64,000 nucleotides of DNA, taken from NCBI GenBank assembly GCA_947454235.1, contig CANGIY010000013.1, forward strand, positions 48,388 to 112,387, given 5' to 3'. The notes below the pieces were generated by a model, which was not told the origin of the DNA, did not search any database, and saw only the letters and a list, made by a program, of their open reading frames with translations. Both the position numbers and the translations under genes were made by a program. Below are positions 18,980 to 27,019 of this stretch, in pieces; position 1 is the first letter of the stretch, and each line of letters begins with the position of its first letter. Origin of the DNA: Chitinophagaceae bacterium. GTDB taxonomy: Bacteria > Bacteroidota > Bacteroidia > Chitinophagales > Chitinophagaceae.

Positions 18980-19840
18980 TTATTGCTTAACTATTTGCGC
19001 TCGCTTTATAATCTCACTGTTCGAACCTATTATATTCACTAAATACACACCGGCAGCCATAGTTCGTGTATCTATGCTTTGAGCAACCTTTCCTTCAAAA
19101 ACAGTCTGTCCAAAACAATTGTAAATCTTAATAGTCGCGTTACTCGGCACATCGCCTTGTACAAACAATTCATTCTCTACGGGGTTAGGATAGATTTCTA
19201 TTGGCTTTACCACCCCTAGAGTATTTACTGCTGAAGGAGCGCAAAAATGCAAATTGTCGATATGCAAATAATTGCCAGCCACCATATTAGCTCTATCTTG
19301 ATTGACAGAAGCCCCCAAAAGGATATCGGCAGAATCCGGTGTATCATAAGGCGGAAAATAAGTTATTGGAACGGAAAAATCGGTCCAAGTGCTTACACTA
19401 CCTGCAGTAATATATAGAACACCTAACCCACATACAGTGTATGAACCTCCGCCATATGCGCTCATATAGCCCCGATACAGCATCACTCTAATTGCAGCAG
19501 AATCTGAACCTGTAATATTGTATCGGTAACTACCAGATAAACAAGCCGGCTTACTATTACAGGCAAAGCCGCCACGACCAGTATCCTCTATATAATCATA
19601 AAAAGCTACTGTATTAGCAAAGGCAAAATCGGTAGAAGAATTCGTAAGGTTTAAGAAATAAGAACCGACATACCCCGGTGTATCTCTAGCACCAGGGGAG
19701 GCCAACCAGTGATCAGGCTGAAGGAATGTAGAAAAAACTGTAGTCCAGTTTTCAAACCCTCCGTTCGGTATCGTTTGTGCTTGTGCACGAGGGTTAAACA
19801 GCATAGAAAGCATTACAAATGCAGGAATGAAATATTTCAT
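18980..19840 (-). CDS. secreted jelly-roll-type protein, T9SS type A
   Basis: 286 aa from the ATG at 19840, the start of a signal peptide (MKYFIPAFVMLSMLFNPRAQAQ). The central region (25-205) resembles the galactose-binding-like/PCMD type exported domains of Bacteroidota: it begins IPNGGFENW and ends YLHIDNLHFC, with aromatic-rich beta strands between. A type A T9SS sorting domain follows (about 210-286), containing IEIYPNPVENELFV and MAAGVYLVNII. Likely a carbohydrate-binding or surface protein; no catalytic residues are recognisable. Confidence 0.85.
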   Translation of the reverse strand: MKYFIPAFVMLSMLFNPRAQAQTIPNGGFENWTTVFSTFLQPDHWLASPGARDTPGYVGSYFLNLTNSSTDFAFANTVAFYDYIEDTGRGGFACNSKPACLSGSYRYNITGSDSAAIRVMLYRGYMSAYGGGSYTVCGLGVLYITAGSVSTWTDFSVPITYFPPYDTPDSADILLGASVNQDRANMVAGNYLHIDNLHFCAPSAVNTLGVVKPIEIYPNPVENELFVQGDVPSNATIKIYNCFGQTVFEGKVAQSIDTRTMAAGVYLVNIIGSNSEIIKRAQIVKQ

Positions 19841-19970
19841 GAATTTTAAATTTGCTGTCAAAAGTCTACAACACGGGTTATGAAAAAAATGACATTTGTC
19901 AATTAATTTTCATGCGCACAAGGCCCTTTCAGTTGAGTTAAATAGGGTTAAGATTGACACAAAAATAAAA

Positions 19971-20001
19971 CGAGGCTGATTCAGGATTTGAAACAGCCTC
20001 G
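19971..20001 (-). terminator. hairpin terminator, copy 2 of a repeated cassette
   Basis: Perfect CGAGGCTG / CAGCCTCG stem with an inner TTCA / TGAA pairing and a minus-strand T-tract, 25 bases past the stop of the LamG gene. Homology with copy 1 extends over about 65 bases. Confidence 0.85.
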
Positions 20002-20025
20002 CTCAAAAATATAACTTCAGTAAAA

Positions 20026-21768
20026 TTACTCTACAACAACGCGTTGTTGCGATTGCTCGCCATTTGCTTTAATACGCACCAGGTATGTACCTGTTATAAA
20101 TTTGCTTACATCAATCGACATTTTTTCAAATTCAGTTGCTTGTGCATATACAACTTTACCTGTCATATCAACCATTTCAATTTCTAAATTAGTTGTAAGC
20201 CTGGCGTACTCGATGTTGAGCATACCTGTAGTTGGGTTAGGATACATTTTAACGCCGCTTTCCTGCGCCCATGCTTCTCTTGGGCTTGTCACCGAAATAG
20301 TTTTAGTTACCCTGTTGCTTCCGCACGCATTAGTCACTGTATAAGTGATTGTTGCTGTACCTGCTGTTACACCAGTAACCGTAGCAGTTGTAGAAAGCGT
20401 AGCATGTGTGATAGTACCTATTGAAGCAATTGAAGCCGCAGAAGTTGACCATGCACCAGCCACAGAACCACTTGATTGACTAATAACAATTGAATTACCT
20501 AACACGACCGAACTACTTCCTGTTAAACGACCAGCATTTGGTGGCGTTGAAGCTACCTGCAAGTTTCTGGTGGAGTTGAATGTGCCGCAAGCATCAGTGA
20601 TTGAGTACGTTAAAACAGCAGTTCCACCCGATACACCACTCGCTCGCTTGGTGGACACATCAATCGAAGCTATTGAAGGGTTAGATGACGACCAACTACC
20701 TGTTGTAGGATTACCTATACCCGCTATGTAAGCACTATAAGCACCTGTTGTACCTCCAACACATACATTCAAATCACCTGAAGTAGTTGGGGCGGTGTTG
20801 GGATAAACTGTAACTGGAAAATCAGTGTGTGTAGTACCAACATTGTACCTGATAATAGCGCCACCCGCTCTGGAAGGAGTGAACAAACCAGAAGCTGAAA
20901 TTGTACCAATAGATGAAGGTATAACTGACCATGTGCCGCCTGTAGTACTTGAAGTGTAGGTTGATGGGGTGGTTAAACAAACTGTAGAAGCACCTGAAAT
21001 AGAAGTAGAGCCTCCATTATAAATTGATGTCACTTCAGAAGCTGATAAAGCACGGTTGTAAATGGCGATGTCATCAAGTTTGCCACTGAAGTACTGCCCC
21101 CAAGAAGTGTGTTTACCAATTATCATGTTGCTTGAAGGCGAAAAAGGAGCATTGTGACGCGAATCCGTTGAATATCCACCATGCCCAACACTTGTGCTAT
21201 AGACTGCCGAAACAAGAACCCCATCGATATAAATGGATAATTGAGTAGAATCCATAAGCGCACCATAGGTTCCACTCCACACTCCAACATAATGGTGCCA
21301 AATATTATCAGCTAAATTACTCGTACCTTGGACACCACTTTGATAACCATATCCATCAGCTCTAATTTCAGCACCATGCGCAAATCCTCCATCTGTTTTG
21401 TTTATTCTATTGGTAATTCCAACATCAGGATAAGGTCCGAAGTTTCCACCTTGAATTATAACTCCCCCTGTATCTGTTTTTAACCAAGCCGAGACAGACC
21501 ATTGAGTGATGCTGACTTGCCTCATTGGCAACTGCATATAGTTACTATTACCATCAAATAAATATGCTCCATTAGCATTGCCGTTTCTATCAGTGGTTAA
21601 TGATGCACCATAGTTAGTAGCATCATTTCCGTTACCACTTCCGTCATTTGCATTCCCATTAAAAGGGTACCAGGCTACTAAACCGCTCGTTGGTAAATAA
21701 GAAGGTATTGATTGCGCTTGCACGTTAGCAGCAAAAAACAAACTTATAAAAATCGAAAAATATCTCAT
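20026..21768 (-). CDS. secreted LamG-domain protein with Ig-like repeats, T9SS type A
   Basis: 580 aa. Signal peptide 1-18, then a LamG/concanavalin-like lectin domain (about 27-250; LVAWYPFNGNANDGSGNGND, later KLDDIAIYNRALSASEV). Three Ig-like repeats follow (about 255-490), the first beginning ISGASTVC. A type A T9SS sorting domain ends FITGTYLVRIKANGEQSQQ. LamG domains bind carbohydrate or protein ligands, so a surface adhesin or substrate-binding protein is likely. Nothing catalytic is seen. It shares its terminator cassette with the neighbouring jelly-roll gene. Confidence 0.9.
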   Translation of the reverse strand: MRYFSIFISLFFAANVQAQSIPSYLPTSGLVAWYPFNGNANDGSGNGNDATNYGASLTTDRNGNANGAYLFDGNSNYMQLPMRQVSITQWSVSAWLKTDTGGVIIQGGNFGPYPDVGITNRINKTDGGFAHGAEIRADGYGYQSGVQGTSNLADNIWHHYVGVWSGTYGALMDSTQLSIYIDGVLVSAVYSTSVGHGGYSTDSRHNAPFSPSSNMIIGKHTSWGQYFSGKLDDIAIYNRALSASEVTSIYNGGSTSISGASTVCLTTPSTYTSSTTGGTWSVIPSSIGTISASGLFTPSRAGGAIIRYNVGTTHTDFPVTVYPNTAPTTSGDLNVCVGGTTGAYSAYIAGIGNPTTGSWSSSNPSIASIDVSTKRASGVSGGTAVLTYSITDACGTFNSTRNLQVASTPPNAGRLTGSSSVVLGNSIVISQSSGSVAGAWSTSAASIASIGTITHATLSTTATVTGVTAGTATITYTVTNACGSNRVTKTISVTSPREAWAQESGVKMYPNPTTGMLNIEYARLTTNLEIEMVDMTGKVVYAQATEFEKMSIDVSKFITGTYLVRIKANGEQSQQRVVVE

Positions 21769-21853
21769 GAGTCAAAAATTTGTCAAAATTAATAAAAAAA
21801 AATATCCCCCTATCCCTAGACTACACTTGTGAATCCAGAGTTTTCTTATACAC

Positions 21854-21877
21854 CAAATCCCTGTTGCCCGGGATTTG
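21854..21877 (-). terminator. possible terminator after the guaB operon
   Basis: CAAATCCC / GGGATTTG stem 28 bases past the stop of the membrane protein gene. No clear T-tract follows on the minus strand, so the call is weak. Confidence 0.4.
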
Positions 21878-21905
21878 ATGTTTATGATTCCAATAACTTT
21901 AATTC

Positions 21906-22517
21906 TTACCAATCTACCTTTTGCCTGTTCGGCACATTGATGGCGATTTGTTGGGCGCAGTAGCGGTTGAACGTATCTAAATCGAAATCGATGGAGCGCA
22001 CTTGCCACTGCAGGAGCGTATTATCAACTGTATTGATTGTAAGCACTCCGAATTTCAGCAATACCTGATCGGTATCGGTCCATTTAAGGGTTTTTATTTT
22101 AGTACCGGGAGGTAATATCAGCCCATCGTCCTGAACGCTGATTTTGGTGCCTGCACCAGCTCTTGATTCGTTGTACAAGGCATAAGCCACTGCTACACCA
22201 ATAGCGCCAAAGATGCCTATGGGTATTTTCCAGCCCACCATCACCGAAAAACCAATCATCAACAGCGCAATCACCAGCTCGCCAATTCTAAACAACTTGT
22301 TGGTATTGCCTGCCAGTAGTTTTTTGCTTTGTGTGACTGTAAACAGCGCAAAGCCTAAACCCAGCAACAAAAGAATGATTCCTGGTATGCGACCGCGCAT
22401 TGAAAAGCGGGCTATCACGCCACCAAATGCCATAAACGCTGTTGCACAAATTAAGTGCAAGGCTGTGATTTGATGTTGCTTCACACGCTCTTCAGCCAAC
22501 AGTAAACTGTATGCCAT
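21906..22517 (-). CDS. conserved-type membrane protein of unknown function
   Basis: 203 aa. Four predicted transmembrane helices occupy the first about 115 residues (for example GIILLLLGLGFALFTV and IPIGIFGAIGVAVAYAL). A soluble C-terminal domain follows, with beta-rich ISVQDDGLILPPGTKIKTLKW and LLQWQVRSIDFDLDTF; this resembles the PH-like bacterial membrane domains, but that is a guess from pattern only. It begins 25 bases after the guaB stop and is probably co-transcribed with it. Confidence 0.75.
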   Translation of the reverse strand: MAYSLLLAEERVKQHQITALHLICATAFMAFGGVIARFSMRGRIPGIILLLLGLGFALFTVTQSKKLLAGNTNKLFRIGELVIALLMIGFSVMVGWKIPIGIFGAIGVAVAYALYNESRAGAGTKISVQDDGLILPPGTKIKTLKWTDTDQVLLKFGVLTINTVDNTLLQWQVRSIDFDLDTFNRYCAQQIAINVPNRQKVDW

Positions 22518-22542
22518 AATTTTTGAAATATAATTTGGCTTA

Positions 22543-24012
22543 CTAACGACTGTAGTTAGGCGCTTCTTTAGTAATTACAATATCATGCGGGTGACTTTCT
22601 GCCATACTCGCAGCAGTAATGCGCACAAACTGAGATTCTGCCTGCAAAGTCGAAATGTCCTTAGCACCGCAATAGCCCATACCTGCCCTCAAGCCACCAA
22701 CAAATTGTTGCACCACTTCGTTCAGATTGCCTTTGTACGGAACCCTGCCAACAATGCCTTCCGGAACCAATTTCTTGATGTCCGCTTCCATGTCCTGGAA
22801 GTAACGGTCTTTTGAACCTTCCTGCATGGCCTCAACAGAACCCATACCACGATAAGACTTGAACTTACGGCCTTCATAAATGATGGTTTCGCCCGGACTT
22901 TCTTCAGTGCCTGCGAAAATAGAACCTGCCATAATGCAAGCAGCACCTGCAGCAATTGCTTTTACCATATCGCCGGTGTACCTGATACCGCCATCAGCGA
23001 TTACCGGAATACCTGATTTTTTCAATGCTGCCGAAGCCTCCATAATCGCTGTTAGCTGTGGCGCACCCGCACCTGTAACAACGCGTGTTGTACAAATGGA
23101 ACCAGGTCCAACACCTACCTTAACAGCATCGGCACCCGCAGCCGCCAAATCTTTAGCACCTTCGGCAGTAGCAACGTTTCCTGCAATAAGCGGTAGCGTT
23201 TTAAAAGCTTTCTTCACTTTCTTCACTGCATCAATTACTCCCTTTGAGTGCCCGTGAGCGCTGTCTAAAGTAATGATGTCGACCCCTGCAGCCCTAAGCG
23301 CTTCAACCCTATCAAGGATATCAGCCGTAATGCCCACTGCGGCGCCTGCCAGCAAACGACCCATTGAGTCTTTTGCTGCATTAGGGAAGCTTTTCAACTG
23401 AATGGTATCACGGAAAGTGATTAAACCCGCCAGCTTACCTTTTTTATCAATGATTGGAAGTTTTTCAATTTTGTATTGTTCGAGTATGCTTTCAGCCTGA
23501 CGCATATCGGTACCGATAGGAGCTGACACCAGATTATCTTTAGTCATAACCTGACTTACCGGCTTGTTTGTGTCTTTTTCAAAACGCAAATCGCGATTGG
23601 TAAGCATACCTACCAGTTTGTGTGCTTTATCAACAATTGGAATACCGCCAATTTTGTTTTCACGCATGATTCTCAACGCATCAGCTACAGTAGCCTCAGG
23701 TTGTAACGTAATCGGGTCAACAATTAAGCCGCTTTCAGAACGCTTTACCTTTTTCACTTGTTCAGCCTGACGCTCAATGGTCATGTTCTTATGCAGAATA
23801 CCAAGACCACCCTCACGAGCAAGCCCGACAGCCAAATTAGCTTCCGTAACAGTATCCATTGCGGCAGATACCATCGGAATGTTGATTTTAATGTCTTTGG
23901 TAATTTGTGTTGAGATATTTACTTCTCTTGGAAGTACTTCTGAGTAAGCGGGAACAAGGAGAACATCATCGAACGTGAGTCCTTCACCGTAGAACTTAGA
24001 TTTTGTTGCCAT
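22543..24012 (-). CDS. guaB: inosine-5'-monophosphate dehydrogenase
   Basis: 489 aa. Oxidises IMP to XMP with NAD+, the committed step of GTP synthesis, cytoplasmic. The TIM barrel begins at [17 protein letters not shown] and is interrupted by two CBS domains (about 100-205) that bind adenine nucleotides. The active-site loop is [17 protein letters not shown] (catalytic Cys about 307), followed by the phosphate-binding DGGIRYTGD and the flap [10 protein letters not shown]. The ATG at 24012 is used; a TTG two codons upstream lies in the promoter box. The gene probably forms an operon with the downstream membrane protein. Confidence 0.97.
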   Translation of the reverse strand: MATKSKFYGEGLTFDDVLLVPAYSEVLPREVNISTQITKDIKINIPMVSAAMDTVTEANLAVGLAREGGLGILHKNMTIERQAEQVKKVKRSESGLIVDPITLQPEATVADALRIMRENKIGGIPIVDKAHKLVGMLTNRDLRFEKDTNKPVSQVMTKDNLVSAPIGTDMRQAESILEQYKIEKLPIIDKKGKLAGLITFRDTIQLKSFPNAAKDSMGRLLAGAAVGITADILDRVEALRAAGVDIITLDSAHGHSKGVIDAVKKVKKAFKTLPLIAGNVATAEGAKDLAAAGADAVKVGVGPGSICTTRVVTGAGAPQLTAIMEASAALKKSGIPVIADGGIRYTGDMVKAIAAGAACIMAGSIFAGTEESPGETIIYEGRKFKSYRGMGSVEAMQEGSKDRYFQDMEADIKKLVPEGIVGRVPYKGNLNEVVQQFVGGLRAGMGYCGAKDISTLQAESQFVRITAASMAESHPHDIVITKEAPNYSR

Positions 24013-24015
24013 GTG

Positions 24016-24023
24016 CAAAGGTA
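24016..24023 (-). promoter_or_regulatory. -7 promoter box for guaB
   Basis: TACCTTTG on the minus strand, only 3 bases before the ATG, so the transcript would be essentially leaderless if this box is used. Confidence 0.55.
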
Positions 24024-24145
24024 GGTTTTTTTTGATTTAATCAAATTCCAAAAGCTGCACAAAACAATTGTTAACATTTTTTAACGCGCAAAGGTTATTT
24101 ACATTCTCGGGATAAATATTCAAACATGTTCCATTGCTTATCTGT

Positions 24146-24153
24146 TATTTTTG
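24146..24153 (+). promoter_or_regulatory. -7 promoter box for the DUF4271 gene
   Basis: TATTTTTG, 9 bases before the ATG at 24163. A TTG at 24151 overlaps the box, which argues against the longer start. Confidence 0.55.
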
Positions 24154-24162
24154 CATCAATTC

Positions 24163-25041
24163 ATGAAACAATTCGCTGTCGTCTTTTTGATACTCATTCT
24201 GTTAGCAGGTGTATTCCCTGCAACAGCAACGGTGAATCTTGCCCCCTTTGAACTGGCAAAGGTGGGTGACTCAGTGAGTTTGGCAAAAGCAAACAATGTT
24301 TTTTTGGACAGCATGGTCGTGAATAACAAATTCATGCAATCGACTACACTGGCTTTTGATATTGATAAAATACGCCCGTCAAGTACCCGTACCTCCGACT
24401 TTTACCTGCTGCTGTTCCTTTGCACCATGCTTGGTATCATCAGGTTCGTTGACCCTAAATATTTCCACAATCTGTGGGTGGCTTTCTGGAACCCTACACT
24501 CAGTAGCCGGCAATTGAAAGACCAGCTACAAGGTGCGGGCTGGCCCAACTTTGTGATGAATGTATTTTTCGCCATCTCTGAGGGCGCTTACATATATTAT
24601 GTGGTTAAGTTTTTTACACCTATCCATTCCGGTGTTATACCCCCTTCGTTGCTTTTGCTGATGTTATGTACGGGAACAGCCGTAATATATCTGGCTAAAT
24701 ACGCTTCAGTAAAATTCAGCGGATGGGCGTTCAGGCTGGAAGGCATTACCGAACATTATATTTTCAATGTATTTCTCATCAACAAAATATTGGGCATTGT
24801 ACTGGTCCCTTTTATTATAGTGCTTGCCTTCGCCGACCATACCATTGTCTCAAATGTAATTTTGGTTTCCTTCATTGTTGGGGCTGCGGTAATTGCCAAT
24901 AGGTACACACGCTCCTGGCAGCTATTTGGGTCTTTTTTCCAATACAGCAAATTTCATTTTTTTATGTACCTTTGCGCCTCTGAAATATTGCCTTTGGCAG
25001 TACTGATAAAATTATTAATAAACGGACTAATGTTTTATTAG
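24163..25041 (+). CDS. DUF4271 family integral membrane protein
   Basis: 292 aa. An N-terminal signal/transmembrane segment (MKQFAVVFLILILLAGVFPA) is followed by about six further transmembrane helices, with the family features DFYLLLFLCTMLGIIRFVDPKYF and an aromatic-rich Y..SKFHFFMYLCASEILPL at the C-terminus. DUF4271 genes commonly sit next to hemD in Bacteroidota, as here with a 71-base gap. The function is unknown; the association hints at a membrane role linked to tetrapyrrole synthesis. Confidence 0.85.
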   Translation: MKQFAVVFLILILLAGVFPATATVNLAPFELAKVGDSVSLAKANNVFLDSMVVNNKFMQSTTLAFDIDKIRPSSTRTSDFYLLLFLCTMLGIIRFVDPKYFHNLWVAFWNPTLSSRQLKDQLQGAGWPNFVMNVFFAISEGAYIYYVVKFFTPIHSGVIPPSLLLLMLCTGTAVIYLAKYASVKFSGWAFRLEGITEHYIFNVFLINKILGIVLVPFIIVLAFADHTIVSNVILVSFIVGAAVIANRYTRSWQLFGSFFQYSKFHFFMYLCASEILPLAVLIKLLINGLMFY

Positions 25042-25112
25042 TTATATGGTTAGTAATTGAACGGCAGACTGTAAATGTAATTTCCAGTGGTCACTTAAAT
25101 GAAGTTTCGTAG

Positions 25113-25877
25113 GTGGAGAAACCAAAGATATCCAACATACTGATTACACAACCCCGTCCGGAAACGGAAAAGTCACCGTATTTTGACCTTGCCAAAAAGC
25201 ACAATATCACGGTCGATTTCCATGCCTTTATCAAAGTTGAAGGTCTTTCGGGTAAGGAATTCCGCAAGCAAAAAGTGGATATCCTTGAGTATACTGCAAT
25301 CATATTTACATCGCGAGGTGCTGTTGACCATTTCTTCAGAATTTGTGAAGAATTGAAAATCAAAGTATCGCAGGATATGAAGTACTTCTGCATCACCGAA
25401 GCTGTTGCATTGTACCTCCAGAAATTCATTTTATACCGTAAACGCAAAGTATTTTTCTCGGCAGATGGTAGCACACAGGGTTTGTTAGATATCATTGGCA
25501 AACACAAGCACCACGAGAAATTTATATTACCTCTTTCTGACACCGTTAAAAACGATATCGCTCAGTTTTTCATCAAGGCCAACATCACTTATGTTGAAGC
25601 TGCATTGTACCGAACAGTGTCAACCGACATTAGCGAGGTAATGAAAAACAAGTATGACGTGATTGTATTCTTCAGTCCGTTCTCTGTTCAAACATTATTC
25701 GATTTCGACCCTGAGTTCAGCCAAGGCGGTACTCTTTTCGGCGCATTTGGCCCTACTACATCAAAGGCTGTTGAAGACAAAGGTTTGAGATTAGATATTA
25801 AGGCTCCGGCTCCTAACGCACCATCGATGGTGGCTGCATTGGAAGCATACCTGACAGAACTGGCTAAGAAAGGCTAA
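25113..25877 (+). CDS. hemD: uroporphyrinogen-III synthase
   Basis: 254 aa. Cyclises hydroxymethylbilane to uroporphyrinogen III in haem/sirohaem synthesis, cytoplasmic. HemD is poorly conserved, but the two-domain pattern is clear: ILITQPRPETEKSPYFDLA at the N-terminus, IIFTSRGAVDHFF in domain 1, then VIVFFSPFSVQTLF and GAFGPTTSKAVEDKGL in domain 2, closing with APNAPSMVAALEAYL. The start is GTG at 25113; no better ATG exists before the conserved strand. Its stop overlaps by 4 bases the stop of the convergent gene. Confidence 0.9.
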   Translation: MEKPKISNILITQPRPETEKSPYFDLAKKHNITVDFHAFIKVEGLSGKEFRKQKVDILEYTAIIFTSRGAVDHFFRICEELKIKVSQDMKYFCITEAVALYLQKFILYRKRKVFFSADGSTQGLLDIIGKHKHHEKFILPLSDTVKNDIAQFFIKANITYVEAALYRTVSTDISEVMKNKYDVIVFFSPFSVQTLFDFDPEFSQGGTLFGAFGPTTSKAVEDKGLRLDIKAPAPNAPSMVAALEAYLTELAKKG

Positions 25878-26464
25878 TTTTCAAAATTCAGATTTTCTTC
25901 CTCGCGCCTCAAGGTTGTATCACAAACTACAAACTTTGAGAATTTGGTTGACGCTCCTATTTCTTCTATAGAGATATCGTCGAAGTAGATAATGCCCGGA
26001 CCATTTAAAATAGCTCCAAAAGCAATCTTTGAAGCGTTGTTCGGCACATCCATTTCAAGCTGATATTCTTTCCATTCAGTATTGCCTTTAACGGGCGTTT
26101 TCTCCATTGTTTCAAATGAAAGCGGCTCTTTTGAATTTTCTTCATCAGCACGAATGAAGAAACCTGCCCATGATTTCACTCCACGGGTACGCAAGAAGCC
26201 TTTCATACGCACACGTTTACCCAGGTATTTCTGAGATGACATTTTTTGAATCAAAGAGCCATAGTCCGACTCAAAATAATCGTCTTTATTTGCGCGAATA
26301 AATCCGCAGTTTGAACTACCATCATGCCCTCCCGCCTTCCAAAGACCTATATCATATTTTTGAGGTGCTGAACCAGAAATTTGCCACCCTTTAGGTACAA
26401 CCATCGAAAGCCCTAAAAAGCCCGCAGCAAGCAAAACAAAGAGTATTCCTTTCTTATTCTTCAT
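25874..26464 (-). CDS. exported jelly-roll (carbohydrate-binding-like) protein
   Basis: 196 aa from the ATG at 26464, which starts a signal/anchor segment (MKNKKGILFVLLAAGFLGLS). The rest looks like one galactose-binding-like beta sandwich: KRVRMKGFLRTRGVKSWAGFF, then an EW.EYQLEMDVP...ASKIAFGAIL pattern and the closing strand GIIYFDDISIEEI. No catalytic residues were recognised. It starts 10 bases after the STAS gene stop, so the two are probably one transcript. The link to a cytoplasmic STAS protein is unexplained. Confidence 0.78.
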   Translation of the reverse strand: MKNKKGILFVLLAAGFLGLSMVVPKGWQISGSAPQKYDIGLWKAGGHDGSSNCGFIRANKDDYFESDYGSLIQKMSSQKYLGKRVRMKGFLRTRGVKSWAGFFIRADEENSKEPLSFETMEKTPVKGNTEWKEYQLEMDVPNNASKIAFGAILNGPGIIYFDDISIEEIGASTKFSKFVVCDTTLRREEENLNFEN

Positions 26465-26474
26465 AACAGTCAGT

Positions 26475-26852
26475 TTATTCTTCTTCGCCCAGTAAATCAC
26501 GCTCCAGTATCTCCATGCTCACGATATCAATGGCTTCAATCATTTTAGGCGCAATGTTAAAATGTTCATCGAGTTTCAATTGCTTAAAAGCTTTCACCAC
26601 ATCTTTAGCCATGTTGGTCAAAACGAACGATTCGCCTTGTGCGTAACATACCTTATGTACAGCTTCCAGTTTCTGAACACCTTCGTTTACAGCAGTTTTT
26701 ATGACAGATCCATCAATTATAAAATTCTTACTGCCTTTTTGCCTTAAAACCTCCAACCTATCCATCAACGAATCTGCCATATTAGCATCTAGTTGTTCTG
26801 TTACAGGTGTTACAACGGTGTATGTTTCTTTGGCATCAATTTTGAAATCCAT
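26475..26852 (-). CDS. STAS-domain protein (anti-sigma-factor-antagonist-like), phospho-site altered
   Basis: 125 aa, a single STAS domain: MDFKIDAKETYTVVTP, then the central NFIIDGSVIKTAVNEG, and the C-terminal SFVLTNMAKDVVKAFKQLKLDEHFNI, which matches the helix after the STAS sheet. In SpoIIAA/RsbV proteins the loop is normally DSSG with a serine phosphorylated by a partner kinase; here it reads AVNEG, so the usual phospho-acceptor is missing. No anti-sigma kinase or phosphatase gene is nearby. It probably acts by protein-protein contact; the partner is unknown. Confidence 0.8.
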   Translation of the reverse strand: MDFKIDAKETYTVVTPVTEQLDANMADSLMDRLEVLRQKGSKNFIIDGSVIKTAVNEGVQKLEAVHKVCYAQGESFVLTNMAKDVVKAFKQLKLDEHFNIAPKMIEAIDIVSMEILERDLLGEEE

Positions 26853-26955
26853 ATTTCAGCAGCTTTTTCGAAATAAAAATAGCAAATTTCAAGAGTTTCT
26901 TCTAAAAAAATACAAGAATTCCCTGTTCCCTGCTATTTTTGAGAAATCAAGCCCG

Positions 26956-26970
26956 ACCCGAAAAACGGGT
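26956..26970. promoter_or_regulatory. small inverted repeat upstream of clpC
   Basis: ACCCG AAAAA CGGGT ends one base before the clpC -7 box. The position would suit an operator or a spacer-region regulatory site; this is inference from position only. Confidence 0.3.
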
Positions 26971-26971
26971 G

Positions 26972-26979
26972 TACGTTTG
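26972..26979 (+). promoter_or_regulatory. -7 promoter box for clpC
   Basis: TACGTTTG, 40 bases before the clpC ATG. Confidence 0.5.
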
Positions 26980-27019
26980 GTAATTTTTTATTAACTTTAT
27001 TCAAAAAAGGGAAACATTC

